From assembly GCA_000818095.1 (NCBI GenBank), contig CP009416.1:2092501-2156500 (forward strand): a stretch of DNA of 64,000 nucleotides, in the 5' to 3' direction. Position numbers and translations under genes: made by a program. The DNA is from Jeotgalibacillus malaysiensis (lineage in GTDB: Bacteria; Bacillota; Bacilli; Bacillales; Jeotgalibacillaceae). The notes under the pieces are model-generated. The model was not told where the DNA came from, searched no databases, and was given only the letters and a program-made list of their open reading frames with translations. This document shows, in pieces, positions 39,436 to 48,939 of the stretch. Each line of letters begins with the position of its first letter. Within the stretch, counting starts at the first letter, position 1.

Positions 39436-40041
39436 TTAAAAAGGACCTCTGTATGGATGGTGGCATGGACAACAGCAGTGTTGGGGCATAGGGGGACACC
39501 ATGGTTCCATCATCATGTGATGGTCAGGCATGTGGCATGGCGGCATCATGTGTGGCATCATCTGCTGTGGCATCATCTGCGGCATTTGCTGTGGCATTTG
39601 CTGTGGCATCATGGGCATTTGTTGCATCATGCCTTTTTCTTTACAATCACAATACTTTTTTCAAGCATTTTCTTCCATCCTTTTATTTCTTCAGCTTTTG
39701 GCATCTCCTGCATCTTAGGCATTTCTTTCATCTTGGGCATCTCAGGCATTTTAGGCACTGCCTGCATCATAAACCCTGCCGTAAGGCATGACATGTGCTT
39801 CTTCAGGAAGCGTCTGATACGCTGGTTTTTGACCTGCATACGGATGCATTAGTTCAGTTTTTTTCACATCCATTTTCTTAACAGCCGCTTTTTGATCCGG
39901 TATTTTAATTTTCATCCCCGGCATGATCATATCAGGGTCTGCTAAATAGGCGTTTGCTGCTTTGAGTTCTTCAAATGATACCTGATAATTTTTGGCAATG
40001 GTCCAAAGCGTATCCCCTTTTTGAACAACATGAATTTTCAT
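39436..40041 (-). pseudogene. safA: safA: LysM spore-coat morphogenetic protein, interrupted by two frameshifts
   Basis: Starts at ATG 40041 with GGAGGTGG. An intact LysM domain (residues 1-48, VQKGDTLWTIAKNYQVSFEE) and the SafA-like HPYAGQKP follow, then the frame stops at 39751. The neighbouring frame (+1) continues with M-P repeats (KMPEMPKMKEMPKMQEMPKAEE) to a TGA at 39627. The original frame then resumes with a Met/Pro/Gln/Cys-rich tail (MPQQMPQQMPQMMPQQM, HCCCPCHHPYRGPF) ending at 39436. Two opposite one-base shifts, near 39755-39765 and at the A-rich run at 39631-39643, would restore one ~200-residue SafA. Confidence 0.75.
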
Positions 40042-40135
40042 TTTGCCACCTCCATTATTCATTCCATATATCCTATGAATGAAATGGATTTATGATACAA
40101 TACTTTCAGAACGTCAATAGAAAGAAGGGTCATAC

Positions 40136-40672
40136 ATGCCAAGCGATCGCCAGAAATCCGGAGAAGCGAGACGGGAGAAAATCTTACAGACACTCAGCCA
40201 ATCCGTTGGTCCAATCACCGGCCGTTCTCTCGCCAGCGAAATGAATGTAAGCAGGCAGGTGATTGTCAGTGATATTAATTTGTTGAAAGCAAAAAATGAA
40301 CCGATCCTTGCAACAAGCCAGGGTTATTTATATATGCCTGCACATCCATCAAGCCGCGTATCAAGATTGATTGTCTGCAAGCATACGGCTGAACAGACGG
40401 AAGAGGAACTCATGCTGATCGTCCGTAACGGGGGTATTGTTAAAAATGTCATGATCGAGCACCCGGTGTATGGAGAAATGACAGCTTCACTTATGCTTCA
40501 CAATCAAACAGAAGTAAAGCGGTTTACAAACCAGCTTGCATCTTCAGAGTCTACATTGCTATCAGTGTTAACAAATGGTATACATATGCATGAAATTGAA
40601 GCTGAGCATACAGCAGTGCTTGACAGAATTGAGCAGGAGCTTGATCAGGCGGGTATTTTGTTTAAAGGATAA
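40136..40672 (+). CDS. niaR: NiaR (YrxA) transcriptional repressor of NAD biosynthesis
   Basis: 178 residues: N-terminal helix-turn-helix (about 10-65, ITGRSLASEMNVSRQVIVSDI) and C-terminal 3H domain (about 75-175), named for three conserved His, with H in CKHTAE, EHPVYGE and GIHMHEIE visible. It binds nicotinic acid and represses nad and niacin-uptake genes. ATG at 40136 has AAGGG. In B. subtilis it stands next to nifS-nadBCA; none of those genes is here, so its targets are elsewhere. Confidence 0.93.
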   Translation: MPSDRQKSGEARREKILQTLSQSVGPITGRSLASEMNVSRQVIVSDINLLKAKNEPILATSQGYLYMPAHPSSRVSRLIVCKHTAEQTEEELMLIVRNGGIVKNVMIEHPVYGEMTASLMLHNQTEVKRFTNQLASSESTLLSVLTNGIHMHEIEAEHTAVLDRIEQELDQAGILFKG

Positions 40673-40742
40673 GCTTTTTTAAAGTTGGCTGTTGATTGCA
40701 GCTGTGCAAAAAATAGTCAGCTTTAACTTAGCTACAGAATAT

Positions 40743-40778
40743 AAAAAGGTGAGACATCAATCCGTGTCTCACCTTTTT
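40743..40778. terminator. Bidirectional terminator between niaR and pheA
   Basis: AAAAAGGTGAGACA / TGTCTCACCTTTTTT with a short CAATCCG loop; shared by the convergent genes. Confidence 0.88.
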
Positions 40779-40790
40779 TGCGTTTTCATA

Positions 40791-41651
40791 TTATTTTTGA
40801 GGCTCCAGCAGATGCTTTCTATAGCTTCCAAGCACCTTTACCGTACAGCCCAGTGCTTCAAGCTCTTCAATCGCTCCCTGCATCAAAACGCCATCGACAG
40901 GCTTTTCAACGTCAATAATAAAGAAATAGTTTCCAAGCCCGGTTTTAAGCGGTCTTGATTCAATTTTACTCAGGGAAAGCTGACGCCATGAAAATGCTGA
41001 GAGCACCTGATGAAGTGCACCCGGTCTGTCATCAGACGGCAGTGTTACCATTAAAGTGGATTTTTCAGCATCCTGCTCGAATGAGAGAAGCTCAGACTCT
41101 TTTTCGCTCGTCAATACGACAAAACGCGTATGATTAAAATGAAAGTCATGAATATTTTCTTCAACAATCTTCAGACCATATGTATCGGCAGCGAGTGAGT
41201 TCCCGATCGCAGCTACATTTTCTTCTTTGTGTTCACTTACATATTTTGCAGCCGCTGATGTTGAAGTTGATGGTTCAAGATCAATTCCTCTGAAGCGATA
41301 ATAGAGATACTTATGACACTGGGCAAGTGCATGGGAATGCGACATGATTTTCGTAACTTCCTGCCATTTATCCACATTGTCCGGATGTACCATTAAATGC
41401 TGTTCAATTGGTGAAATTAATTCAGCCGTAATATGTAGATCTACATCATGGAACAGATAATCAATTGTTATGGGCACAGAGCCTTCAAGCGCATTTTCAA
41501 GCGGTACGACTGCGCGGTCCACCTTTCCCTCAGCAAGTGCCTCAAGACAATCAGGAATGGTTGGAAAGGCAATATATTCTTCGTTTGTAAATACGCTTTT
41601 TACCGCATGATGGGTAAAAGAAGCTTCCGGACCTAAATAACCAATTTTCAT
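40791..41651 (-). CDS. pheA: Prephenate dehydratase
   Basis: 286 residues. Converts prephenate to phenylpyruvate in phenylalanine synthesis. The catalytic TRF motif occurs in FNHTRFVVLT near 176, with SFTHHAVKSVF near the N-terminus; a C-terminal ACT domain (about 200-278) carries ESRPLKTGLGNYFFIIDVE, the phenylalanine-binding allosteric signature. No chorismate mutase domain is fused. It lies 21 nt after the ACT-domain gene pheB. Confidence 0.96.
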   Translation of the reverse strand: MKIGYLGPEASFTHHAVKSVFTNEEYIAFPTIPDCLEALAEGKVDRAVVPLENALEGSVPITIDYLFHDVDLHITAELISPIEQHLMVHPDNVDKWQEVTKIMSHSHALAQCHKYLYYRFRGIDLEPSTSTSAAAKYVSEHKEENVAAIGNSLAADTYGLKIVEENIHDFHFNHTRFVVLTSEKESELLSFEQDAEKSTLMVTLPSDDRPGALHQVLSAFSWRQLSLSKIESRPLKTGLGNYFFIIDVEKPVDGVLMQGAIEELEALGCTVKVLGSYRKHLLEPQK

Positions 41652-41672
41652 GTACTCACCTTCTTTATAAAA

Positions 41673-42128
41673 TCAGGCCCCCGAGCCGAGGACTTCCACT
41701 TTTTCAACAAATTCGAGTTTTTTCAGCCTGTTCAGCATCTCATCGAGCGGAACATTCATGTCTGTTACATTTAAAGACAGCGTGACGTTTGCTCTTCCCT
41801 GTAGCGGGATCGTCTGGTGAATCGTCAGGATATTTCCGCCGCAGGATGCGACCAGCCCAAGCAGCTGAGATAAGGTGCCTGAGCGGTCTTCAAGATGAAA
41901 AAAGAGCGTGATGATTTTTTCTTTCACAACTGTGTGAAAAGGGAAAACAGTATCTCTGTATTTATAAAATGCACTTCGGCTTAAATCGACTGAGCGCACT
42001 GCTTCCCATACAGATCCTGCATGCCCTCTTTCAAGCAGCTGCTTCGCTTCAAGCGTTTTTTGCATCGCTTCCGGAAGCACATCTTCTCTGACAAGATAAA
42101 ATTTTTCATTCAGTTCCTTCTTTGGCAC
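41673..42128 (-). CDS. pheB: ACT-domain protein PheB
   Basis: 151 residues: N-terminal helix-turn-helix-like part ([36 protein letters not shown]) and a C-terminal ACT domain (about 70-148, [20 protein letters not shown] and [13 protein letters not shown]). Annotated historically as PheB or chorismate-mutase-like, but its role is unproven. The obg-pheB-pheA order is that of B. subtilis. Confidence 0.88.
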   Translation of the reverse strand: MPKKELNEKFYLVREDVLPEAMQKTLEAKQLLERGHAGSVWEAVRSVDLSRSAFYKYRDTVFPFHTVVKEKIITLFFHLEDRSGTLSQLLGLVASCGGNILTIHQTIPLQGRANVTLSLNVTDMNVPLDEMLNRLKKLEFVEKVEVLGSGA

Positions 42129-42149
42129 CTTATTACCCCCTGCTTCTAT

Positions 42150-43439
42150 CTACTCAACAAAGTCAAATTCAAATTCAATGATTTTAACCGTGTCGCCATT
42201 CTTCGCACCTTTTTCACGCAGCGCATCGTCAATTCCCATTGCACGCATTTGCCTTGCAAATCGTCTGATTGATTCTTCACGGCTGAAGTCTGTCATCTTG
42301 AACAAGCGCTCAAGTGAATCTCCTGTAATAACAAAGCTGCCGTCAGATTCACGGGTAATGTCAAACTTCGCTTCTGCATTTTCATGCTTGTAAAGTACTC
42401 GGTTAATCGTTTCATCTTTTTCTGCTTCCTGCATTGGAAACTCAGGTGTTGATTCAACTAGGTCAGCAACCGTATACAGCAATTCCTTCAGACCCTGTCT
42501 TGAAATCGCAGATACCGGGAAGATCTTCACATCGTCTCCAACCTGCTCTTTAAATTTCTTCAGGTTTTCTTCGGCTTCAGGCATATCCATTTTATTAGCA
42601 ACTACAACCTGTGGACGCTCTGTCAAACGGAGGTTATATTCTTTCAGCTCGTTATTAATGGTCACGTAGTCTTCATACGGATCACGGCCTTCTAATGCGG
42701 ACATGTCCACAACATGAACAATTACACGCGTTCTTTCAATATGACGCAGGAACTGATGACCTAGTCCCACACCTTCATGGGCTCCTTCAATCAGACCCGG
42801 CAGATCAGCCATGACAAATGTTCTGTTATCTTCTGTTTCGACCATACCAAGATTCGGTGCAATCGTCGTGAAGTGATATTCAGCGATTTTTGGCTTTGCA
42901 GCTGATACGACTGATAATAATGTTGATTTTCCTACACTTGGAAAACCGACAAGACCGACATCTGCAAGCAGCTTCAGTTCCATAATTATATTCTTTTCCT
43001 GACCCGGTTCACCTTTTTCAGACAGTTCAGGTGCAGGATTTGCAGGTGTTGCAAAGCGTGAGTTACCTCTTCCGCCGCGTCCGCCTTTTGCAATAACCGC
43101 CTGCTGTCCGTGTTCAGTCAGGTCAGCAATAACTTCTCCTGTAGCTTCATCTTTTACAACTGTACCAGGCGGCACTTTTACGATCATATCTGATGCGCCT
43201 CTACCATGCTGGTTTTTTGACATGCCGTTCTCGCCTTTAGGGGCCTTGAAATGACGCTGATAACGGAAATCCATCAGCGTTCTTAAGCCTTCTTCGACTA
43301 AAAAGATCACATTGGCTCCCTGTCCGCCGTCTCCGCCGGCAGGTCCACCCTTTGGTACATATTTTTCTCTTCGGAAAGCGACCATTCCGTCTCCGCCGTC
43401 TCCGCCTTTTACATATATTTTTACCTGATCGACAAACAT
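42150..43439 (-). CDS. obg: GTPase Obg (CgtA)
   Basis: 429 residues. The Gly-rich Obg fold is at about 1-158, the G domain at about 159-330 (G1 [10 protein letters not shown]3 [18 protein letters not shown]4 NKMD), and the OCT domain C-terminal. It is an essential ribosome-assembly and stress GTPase; in B. subtilis it also affects Spo0A phosphorelay activation. It follows spo0B by 20 nt, the conserved spo0B-obg operon. Confidence 0.97.
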   Translation of the reverse strand: MFVDQVKIYVKGGDGGDGMVAFRREKYVPKGGPAGGDGGQGANVIFLVEEGLRTLMDFRYQRHFKAPKGENGMSKNQHGRGASDMIVKVPPGTVVKDEATGEVIADLTEHGQQAVIAKGGRGGRGNSRFATPANPAPELSEKGEPGQEKNIIMELKLLADVGLVGFPSVGKSTLLSVVSAAKPKIAEYHFTTIAPNLGMVETEDNRTFVMADLPGLIEGAHEGVGLGHQFLRHIERTRVIVHVVDMSALEGRDPYEDYVTINNELKEYNLRLTERPQVVVANKMDMPEAEENLKKFKEQVGDDVKIFPVSAISRQGLKELLYTVADLVESTPEFPMQEAEKDETINRVLYKHENAEAKFDITRESDGSFVITGDSLERLFKMTDFSREESIRRFARQMRAMGIDDALREKGAKNGDTVKIIEFEFDFVE

Positions 43440-43459
43440 AATTGTGGATCCTCCTATTG

Positions 43460-44011
43460 TTAAACTTTCACTCTTGGCACAGGATAATCAAATGTCAGCT
43501 TTATTGAAAAGGATGTGCTTGAATCCTGAATCCATTCCACCTTCGCATCTTCTGGTTCCTGTATGATATCTTCCGGAGTTGATTGAAGAGGCTCCCCTTC
43601 GTATTCCACAACAATAGAAAAGCTTTCTTCCTGCTGTTCAAATAAAAAGTAAAGCTCCTGATCTGACGGTGTATTTAATGCTTTATCCACTGCTGCTGCA
43701 GTTTTCTTAGCCCATTGCAGGAGTAAACTGTCATATGATTCCGGAATCTTCATTCGCTCTGTAAATTCATACCCAAGCTTCAGCGGCCCCGGACGATACC
43801 AGTTGTAAGTCAGCAGCCATTCTGAAAAGCGGGGTGTGCCAAGACCGGTTAATAAAGCTTCCTGTCTGGATTCAATGACTAATTCATCTATAATTTGTGT
43901 AGCCCGTTCTATATTGGTTAACTCGAGATTTCCTTTAATCATCTGCAGTTTATTCATCCAGTCATGCCGACAGTGCTGCAGCAGCTCGAGCTTTAGCTTT
44001 GATTCTATCAT
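43460..44011 (-). CDS. spo0B: Sporulation initiation phosphotransferase Spo0B
   Basis: 183 residues from ATG at 44011 ([13 protein letters not shown]) with GGAGGGGG upstream; an in-frame extension to 44035 is not supported. The H-box [16 protein letters not shown] near 15-30 carries the phosphoacceptor His16. The rest is a degenerate histidine-kinase-like C-terminal domain, as in B. subtilis Spo0B (192 aa). It passes phosphate from Spo0F to Spo0A. The gene appears intact, in contrast to several later-acting sporulation genes in this window. Confidence 0.9.
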   Translation of the reverse strand: MIESKLKLELLQHCRHDWMNKLQMIKGNLELTNIERATQIIDELVIESRQEALLTGLGTPRFSEWLLTYNWYRPGPLKLGYEFTERMKIPESYDSLLLQWAKKTAAAVDKALNTPSDQELYFLFEQQEESFSIVVEYEGEPLQSTPEDIIQEPEDAKVEWIQDSSTSFSIKLTFDYPVPRVKV

Positions 44012-44073
44012 TAGCCCCCTCCTACCTAGTGTCACTTACTCTAGTATAGCAAAGAGCGTGCAGATGCTGAACA

Positions 44074-44112
44074 TAAAAAGAAACTCTGGCTGTTTATAAC
44101 CAGAGTTTCTTA
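44074..44112 (-). terminator. Terminator after rpmA
   Basis: Minus-strand stem AAGAAACTCTGG / CCAGAGTTTCTT with loop TTATAAACAG, then TTTATG; 6 nt past the rpmA stop. Confidence 0.88.
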
Positions 44113-44117
44113 AGAAA

Positions 44118-44745
<628 letters not shown>

Positions 44746-44756
44746 GAATAATCCTA

Positions 44757-45065
44757 TTAAGCGTTGATCTTGCCGATTACAACTTTAGTGTAAGGCTGAC
44801 GGTGACCAAGCTTACGGTGTTGATTCTTCTTCGGCTTGTATTTGAATACAGTGATCTTTTTAGCGCGACCCTGTTTTTCAACTTTACCTGTAACAGTAGC
44901 GCCATCAACTAGTGGGCTTCCTACTTTTACATTATCTCCGCCTACGAAAAGAACTTTGTCAAACGTAATTTCTTCGCCTGCTTCTGCGTTAAGCTTTTCG
45001 ATGTAGACCTCCTGGCCTTCAACTACTTTAATCTGCTTTCCGCCTGTTTCAATAATTGCGTACAT
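44757..45065 (-). CDS. rplU: 50S ribosomal protein L21
   Basis: 102 residues from ATG at 45065 ([14 protein letters not shown]) with GAGGAGGTG upstream; an in-frame extension to 45089 is spurious. [20 protein letters not shown] and [21 protein letters not shown] are family signatures. First gene of rplU-prp-rpmA. Confidence 0.97.
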   Translation of the reverse strand: MYAIIETGGKQIKVVEGQEVYIEKLNAEAGEEITFDKVLFVGGDNVKVGSPLVDGATVTGKVEKQGRAKKITVFKYKPKKNQHRKLGHRQPYTKVVIGKINA

Positions 45066-45071
45066 TCCAAT

Positions 45072-45178
45072 GCACCTCCTCAATTTCACTCAGACTCGCC
45101 ATATACCAGGTGACTTTTCAGTGCTTAATAACCTGTTATGAGCGGTTGTAGCACGGGTGCTACAAACAGTAACATATG
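45072..45178 (-). promoter_or_regulatory. L21 leader, 5' UTR of rplU
   Basis: The rplU 5' UTR contains a minus-strand hairpin GTTTGTAGCAC / GTGCTACAAC near its start, then a conserved-looking stretch before the ribosome site. This matches the position and layout of the L21 leader of Bacilli, thought to mediate autogenous control by L21. I cannot check it against the covariance model. Confidence 0.55.
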
Positions 45179-45181
45179 AAT

Positions 45182-45209
45182 GTTATCACAATCAGATTCG
45201 TGGTGTCAA
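45182..45209 (-). promoter_or_regulatory. Sigma-A promoter of rplU-prp-rpmA
   Basis: TTGACA (45204-45209) with -10 GATAAC (45182-45187) at 16 nt; the alternative TAACAT gives 18. TGTG precedes the -10. Confidence 0.75.
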
Positions 45210-45223
45210 TGACAATCTGAGAT

Positions 45224-46612
45224 TTATAAAATTTTGTAGGCAGGATGAATATGTTCGATTTCTTTTATTTTCACAGGTATGTTCAGATCTTCTTCTATCC
45301 ATTTAATAAACGACGGGTCATCTTTAATCAGCCGGTGAATATCCCGTGTCATTTCAATTTCTGCATTGTCGAGCTCTCTTCTTTTTGACAGCAGATCTTT
45401 TTCAAGTTCAAGCAGACAGCTCTCCGGTGAAAGCACATGACCTTTACCCAAGCATACAGGACACTGAACTGTATATGAAGACTGATAGGAGCCTTTTGTT
45501 TTCTTTCTCGTCAGCTGATAAAGTCCTAGCTCTGTAAAGCCGGCTGAATGAATGTGTTTATGATCTGATTTTGCTGCTTCTCTGATCAGCTGATCAATGG
45601 CATTTTGGTCTCTTTTTGATTCCATATTGATAAAGTCAATCAGCACAATTCCATGAAGATCCCGCAGCTTCATTTGTCTGAGGGATTCAAGCGCTGCTTT
45701 TTGATTGATCTCTTTTACAGCCGCTCTCTGCTGTTTTGCACCTGTCTGACGGGAAGAATTCACATCAATGACTGTAAGTGCTTCAAGAGAATCAATGGCA
45801 ATTGAGCTGCCTCCATCAAGCCAGACTGTCTGTCGTGTCATCAAGTGATACAGATCTTCTTTTAAATACTTCCGGAAGAGATCTTCATCTTCCATATAAT
45901 AAGTTACATCCGTAGCAAGCTGCATCTCTGTTACAAATGCTTTCAGCTGTTTTGAAAGTGATGGTGAGTCTGTGATGATCTCATCAGGCTGCGTTTTGAT
46001 CAATGCCTCTTTCACATCTTCATCAAACTTTTCATGCTGATTAATTAGAAAAAAGCCCTTTTTCTGATTGAATAATCTGTTTAAACGATCATATTGCTGC
46101 TGAAGTTCATGAAGTTCTGACGTTAATATACTCTGATCTGCTGACTCTGCTTCAGTTCTCATCAGAATACCACTGTCATGCTGAAGCAAACTTTCAGCCC
46201 ATGATTTTAATCGCTTGTGCTGATCGGCCTTGATTTTTTTAGATATCCTGATCATTTGTGTAAAAGGAAAGTAAACCATATATTGTCCGGGTAATTCAAT
46301 ATCTCCTGTCAGCACCGGACCCTTTGCAGCTTCTTCATCTTTTTTCACCTGAACAAGAAGCCTCATCCCCTGGTGAACAGATCCATAGCTAGCAGGAATC
46401 GCTTTTAACGGCAGGTAGCCTTTTGGGCCATGATCGAACATGACAAAAGCTGCCTGAAGTGACGGCTTAATAGTTGCTATTGTACCGCTGTATATATTAC
46501 CAACCTTTGATTGCTGAAATGGCGGATACAGCTCAATTCTTTCAGGCTTTCCATGATCAATGACTGCCCACTTCTTTTCCCTCGTCCTATTACTGATGAT
46601 TAATTGTTTCAA
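45224..46612 (-). CDS. rng: RNase E/G family endoribonuclease (RNase G)
   Basis: 462 residues. An S1-like N-terminal region (KVGNIYSGTIATIKPSLQAAFV) is followed by the catalytic DNase-I-like domain with ALTVIDVNSSRQTG near 279-292 (Asp of the metal site) and IVLIDFINMESKRDQ near 318-332. The zinc-link equivalent is CPVCLGKG near 389-396. Endonucleolytic rRNA/mRNA processing is the usual role. B. subtilis lacks this enzyme, but other Bacilli carry it just before rplU. It lies 29 nt after the spoIVFB C-terminal frame. Confidence 0.93.
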   Translation of the reverse strand: MKQLIISNRTREKKWAVIDHGKPERIELYPPFQQSKVGNIYSGTIATIKPSLQAAFVMFDHGPKGYLPLKAIPASYGSVHQGMRLLVQVKKDEEAAKGPVLTGDIELPGQYMVYFPFTQMIRISKKIKADQHKRLKSWAESLLQHDSGILMRTEAESADQSILTSELHELQQQYDRLNRLFNQKKGFFLINQHEKFDEDVKEALIKTQPDEIITDSPSLSKQLKAFVTEMQLATDVTYYMEDEDLFRKYLKEDLYHLMTRQTVWLDGGSSIAIDSLEALTVIDVNSSRQTGAKQQRAAVKEINQKAALESLRQMKLRDLHGIVLIDFINMESKRDQNAIDQLIREAAKSDHKHIHSAGFTELGLYQLTRKKTKGSYQSSYTVQCPVCLGKGHVLSPESCLLELEKDLLSKRRELDNAEIEMTRDIHRLIKDDPSFIKWIEEDLNIPVKIKEIEHIHPAYKIL

Positions 46613-46640
46613 TGACTACACCTTCTTATTTTCACCGCGA

Positions 46641-47472
46641 TCATTTTTCTGCGGAAAAGTATCGTTTTATTATCATATCATCACTCAGGTTCGCAATCAT
46701 CTTACCATCTCTCATCAGAATAAAATGATGTTTCTTTCCTTTATATAATCTGCTCACTAAATCGCTTAACTTAACAGGATTTCCAATCATTGTCACCTTT
46801 ACTTTATAATCAGCTGAACGATCTCCCCACTTTTCAAGTAAAAACTGTCTATGTATAAGATGCCTGTTCAGATAAAACTGTCTATGTATAAGATGCCTGT
46901 TCAGATAAAACTGACAGGTACAGACGGCTGAATATATATAACAGAAGCCGCTGAATCTGAAGTCCGCCTAATATGTAAGAGAGCATGATTAAAAGGCTGA
47001 GTGAACTCAGGAGGACTGTCAATTCAACACTTTTTTTAAAAGGGAAAAAGAGATTGGCGATTGAATAGACGATTCTGCCGCCATCAAGCGGCCAAACAGG
47101 CAGGAGATTGAAGAAAAGCAGCTGAAGATTAAGATGATAAAGCTCGTCAGTATATGAAAAAGACGGCTGATTGTACACGATCATCAAATGGATGAGAATA
47201 TGAAATGCCGGTCCACTGCTGGCAACGGTCATTTCTTCAATGACTGGCTTATTCAGAATTCTGTTCACTTCGAGCTGACCGCCAAATGGCAGCAGTGTAA
47301 GCTTAGACACTTTCCACTTAAAGCAGATCGCAGTGACCGCGTGGGCGGCTTCATGAAATAAAACGAGAACAAACAGCATAAAAAATGAAAAAAACTGACC
47401 TGATAAAAAAGAAGCCAGTGCCATTATCCAGAGAACGGGGTGAAATGAAACGGTGAAATTACTCGTTTTCAT
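46641..47472 (-). pseudogene. spoIVFB: spoIVFB: pro-sigma-K processing intramembrane protease, frameshifted
   Basis: The first frame (47472-46882) encodes 196 residues with the site-2-protease membrane core: HEAAH zinc motif near 40 and NLLPVWPLDGGR near 125. It then stops within a tandem repeat. The +1 frame, open to a TGA at 46641, encodes the expected rest: QFYLNRHLIHR twice, then QFLLEKWGDR and a CBS-like domain (VSRLYKGKKHHFILMRDG). So the gene has a one-base insertion (or equivalent) near 46912-46920 and an 11-codon duplication. The CBS domain, which binds ATP and pro-sigma-K, would be lost. It overlaps spoIVFA by 14 nt. Confidence 0.85.
46848..46913. repeat. 33-bp tandem duplication in spoIVFB
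   Basis: Two exact adjacent copies, 46848-46880 and 46881-46913. The unit is 11 codons long, so the duplication itself keeps the frame; the frameshift is separate. In the spoIVFB C-terminal frame it duplicates QFYLNRHLIHR; in the upstream frame each copy contributes a TAG. Confidence 0.97.
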
Positions 47473-48061
47473 TTATCTCATTTATCAACTGCTGCAAATT
47501 GAATGGCGTTTCTGAAGGTTTGAGCATGAATTGATATGTATCGTGATCAGCATATCCAATCCGCTCTCCTGCATTTACCAGATCAAACGTCTTGATGCGC
47601 TCCGGAACGACTGACAGATAGACTGTTTTCTTTCTGTCCGGATGCTGCATCACGACTACATTCTTTCCATCAGTTTCTCCTGCAAATAAAATCAGGCCGC
47701 TCCTTGGTACGAAAATCGGTTCACCTGCCACCGAGTTGATGACAGTGCTTTTTCCACTGAGGGCTTCCTGGTGAAAAGAAGCGGATACAGGCATTACTGT
47801 TTCTGCATCAGTCCCAATTTCATCTGAGAAGCCAAGGTATTTCCCCCACTGATCATAATGTGCTGCAAATTCAAAAGATGAGTATAGTACATCCTGTGCT
47901 TCAATCAGCTGTTCAATTGACCAGAGATCGTCTTCACTAGCGGTAAATAGTACTGCAATCAATCCGGCGAGTATTGTTTTAATCAGAAACTTTTCCGGGA
48001 ACCTGCGATTGATCTGTTCTTTTTTTCGTATTGTGTCAGCATACTTTTTTTCAGGGGACAT
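47459..48061 (-). CDS. spoIVFA: SpoIVFA, membrane regulator of the SpoIVFB protease (M23-like)
   Basis: 200 residues from ATG at 48061 (MSPEKKYADTIRKKEQ) with AAGGGAGAG upstream. Basic cytoplasmic head, one membrane segment (about 25-42), then an extracytoplasmic part ending in a degenerate peptidase M23 fold (GEPIFVPRSGLILFAGETDG, VVVMQHPDRKKTVYL, VNAGERIGYAD). In B. subtilis (264 aa) it anchors BofA and SpoIVFB in the forespore membrane. It is shorter than that but without obvious breaks. A sigma-E-like -10 lies upstream. Confidence 0.85.
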   Translation of the reverse strand: MSPEKKYADTIRKKEQINRRFPEKFLIKTILAGLIAVLFTASEDDLWSIEQLIEAQDVLYSSFEFAAHYDQWGKYLGFSDEIGTDAETVMPVSASFHQEALSGKSTVINSVAGEPIFVPRSGLILFAGETDGKNVVVMQHPDRKKTVYLSVVPERIKTFDLVNAGERIGYADHDTYQFMLKPSETPFNLQQLINEINENE

Positions 48062-48094
48062 GGATACACTCTCCCTTATCAAGTGTTGTGATCC

Positions 48095-48102
48095 ATTGTA
48101 TG
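48095..48102 (-). promoter_or_regulatory. Candidate sigma-E -10 element of spoIVFA
   Basis: Minus strand CATACAAT, identical to the sigma-E -10 consensus, about 35 nt upstream of the spoIVFA start. No clear -35 is present: the expected position falls in the minD terminator (GAATGT). Confidence 0.45.
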
Positions 48103-48132
48103 AAAAAAACCGGCAGCACATTCGCTGCCGGC
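48102..48132 (-). terminator. Terminator after minD
   Basis: Minus-strand stem CCGGCAGC / GCTGCCGG with loop GAATGT, then TTTTTTT. Confidence 0.9.
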
Positions 48133-48136
48133 TGAG

Positions 48137-48937
48137 TTACTTTTTGCCGAGTAATTTAAAGACCTTCTGAATAAATGAAGGCTTTTCATCTGTCAGAGAC
48201 ATGAGTGGAATTGATTCACCGAGAATACGTTTTGCAATATTACGGTATGCAATGGATGCTTTACTATCCGGATTCATCGTAATCGGCTCACCTTTATTGG
48301 ATGCAGTGATGACTTGATCATCGTCCACTACGATTCCAAGAAGGTCAATTGATAGATGAGTCGTGACCTCATCAATATCGAGCATATCTCCTGATTCCAT
48401 CAGATGATTTCTGATTCTGTTAATAATAAGGACAGGCGCCTCTTCTGTTTCCTGTTCGAGCAGCCCGACGATTCTGTCTGCATCACGAACAGCAGATCGT
48501 TCAGGTGTCGTTACGACGATTGCTCTGTCTGCCCCTGCAACTGCATTCTTATATCCCTGCTCAATTCCTGCTGGACAGTCAATTAATATGTAGTCGTAAT
48601 CCTGCTTAAGCTGATCAACCAGCTCCTTCATCTGTTCGGGATTAACGGCTGACTTGTCGCTTGTCTGTGCTGCCGGTAGCAAGTAGAGTAATCCATCAAA
48701 GCGCTTATCTTTTACAAGCGCCTGATTTGGTTTACAGCGTCCCTCTACAACATCAACAAGATCATATATGATTCTATTATCCAAACCCAGAATGACATCT
48801 AGGTTACGCAGGCCGATATCAGTATCAATTAAACATACTTTCTTCCCCTGCATTGCAATTGCTGTACCCAGATTGGCAGTCGTAGTCGTTTTACCTACGC
48901 CGCCTTTACCAGATGTAATGACGATTGCTTCGCCCAC
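48137..48937 (-). CDS. minD: Septum-site-determining ATPase MinD
   Basis: 266 residues, deviant Walker A ATPase: VITSGKGGVGKTTTTANLG (near 6-24), DTDIGLRNLDVILGLDN, IIDCPAGIEQG (near 118) and a C-terminal amphipathic membrane-binding helix (PSFIQKVFKLLGKK). With MinC it blocks polar division. It follows minC within a few nt and ends the mreBCD-minCD unit with a terminator. Confidence 0.97.
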   Translation of the reverse strand: MGEAIVITSGKGGVGKTTTTANLGTAIAMQGKKVCLIDTDIGLRNLDVILGLDNRIIYDLVDVVEGRCKPNQALVKDKRFDGLLYLLPAAQTSDKSAVNPEQMKELVDQLKQDYDYILIDCPAGIEQGYKNAVAGADRAIVVTTPERSAVRDADRIVGLLEQETEEAPVLIINRIRNHLMESGDMLDIDEVTTHLSIDLLGIVVDDDQVITASNKGEPITMNPDSKASIAYRNIAKRILGESIPLMSLTDEKPSFIQKVFKLLGKK

Positions 48938-48939
48938 TG

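Noticed and set aside
39627-39839. safA middle frame as an independent gene
   Set aside because: Its first ATG overlaps the LysM frame without a ribosome site, and its Met-Pro repeats continue the neighbouring blocks, so one frameshifted gene is simpler.
39412-39852. 146-codon plus-strand ORF rich in His and Trp opposite safA
   Set aside because: It is the antisense of the Met-Pro repeats of safA (CAT/CCA codons read backwards), which explains the striking composition.
45224-46612. RNase G as foreign DNA because B. subtilis lacks it
   Set aside because: Other Bacilli carry rng at this very place before rplU, so absence in B. subtilis is the more likely loss.
46841-46913. A CRISPR-like or VNTR array at the 33-bp repeat
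   Set aside because: Only two adjacent copies with no spacers; it is a simple duplication of 11 codons.
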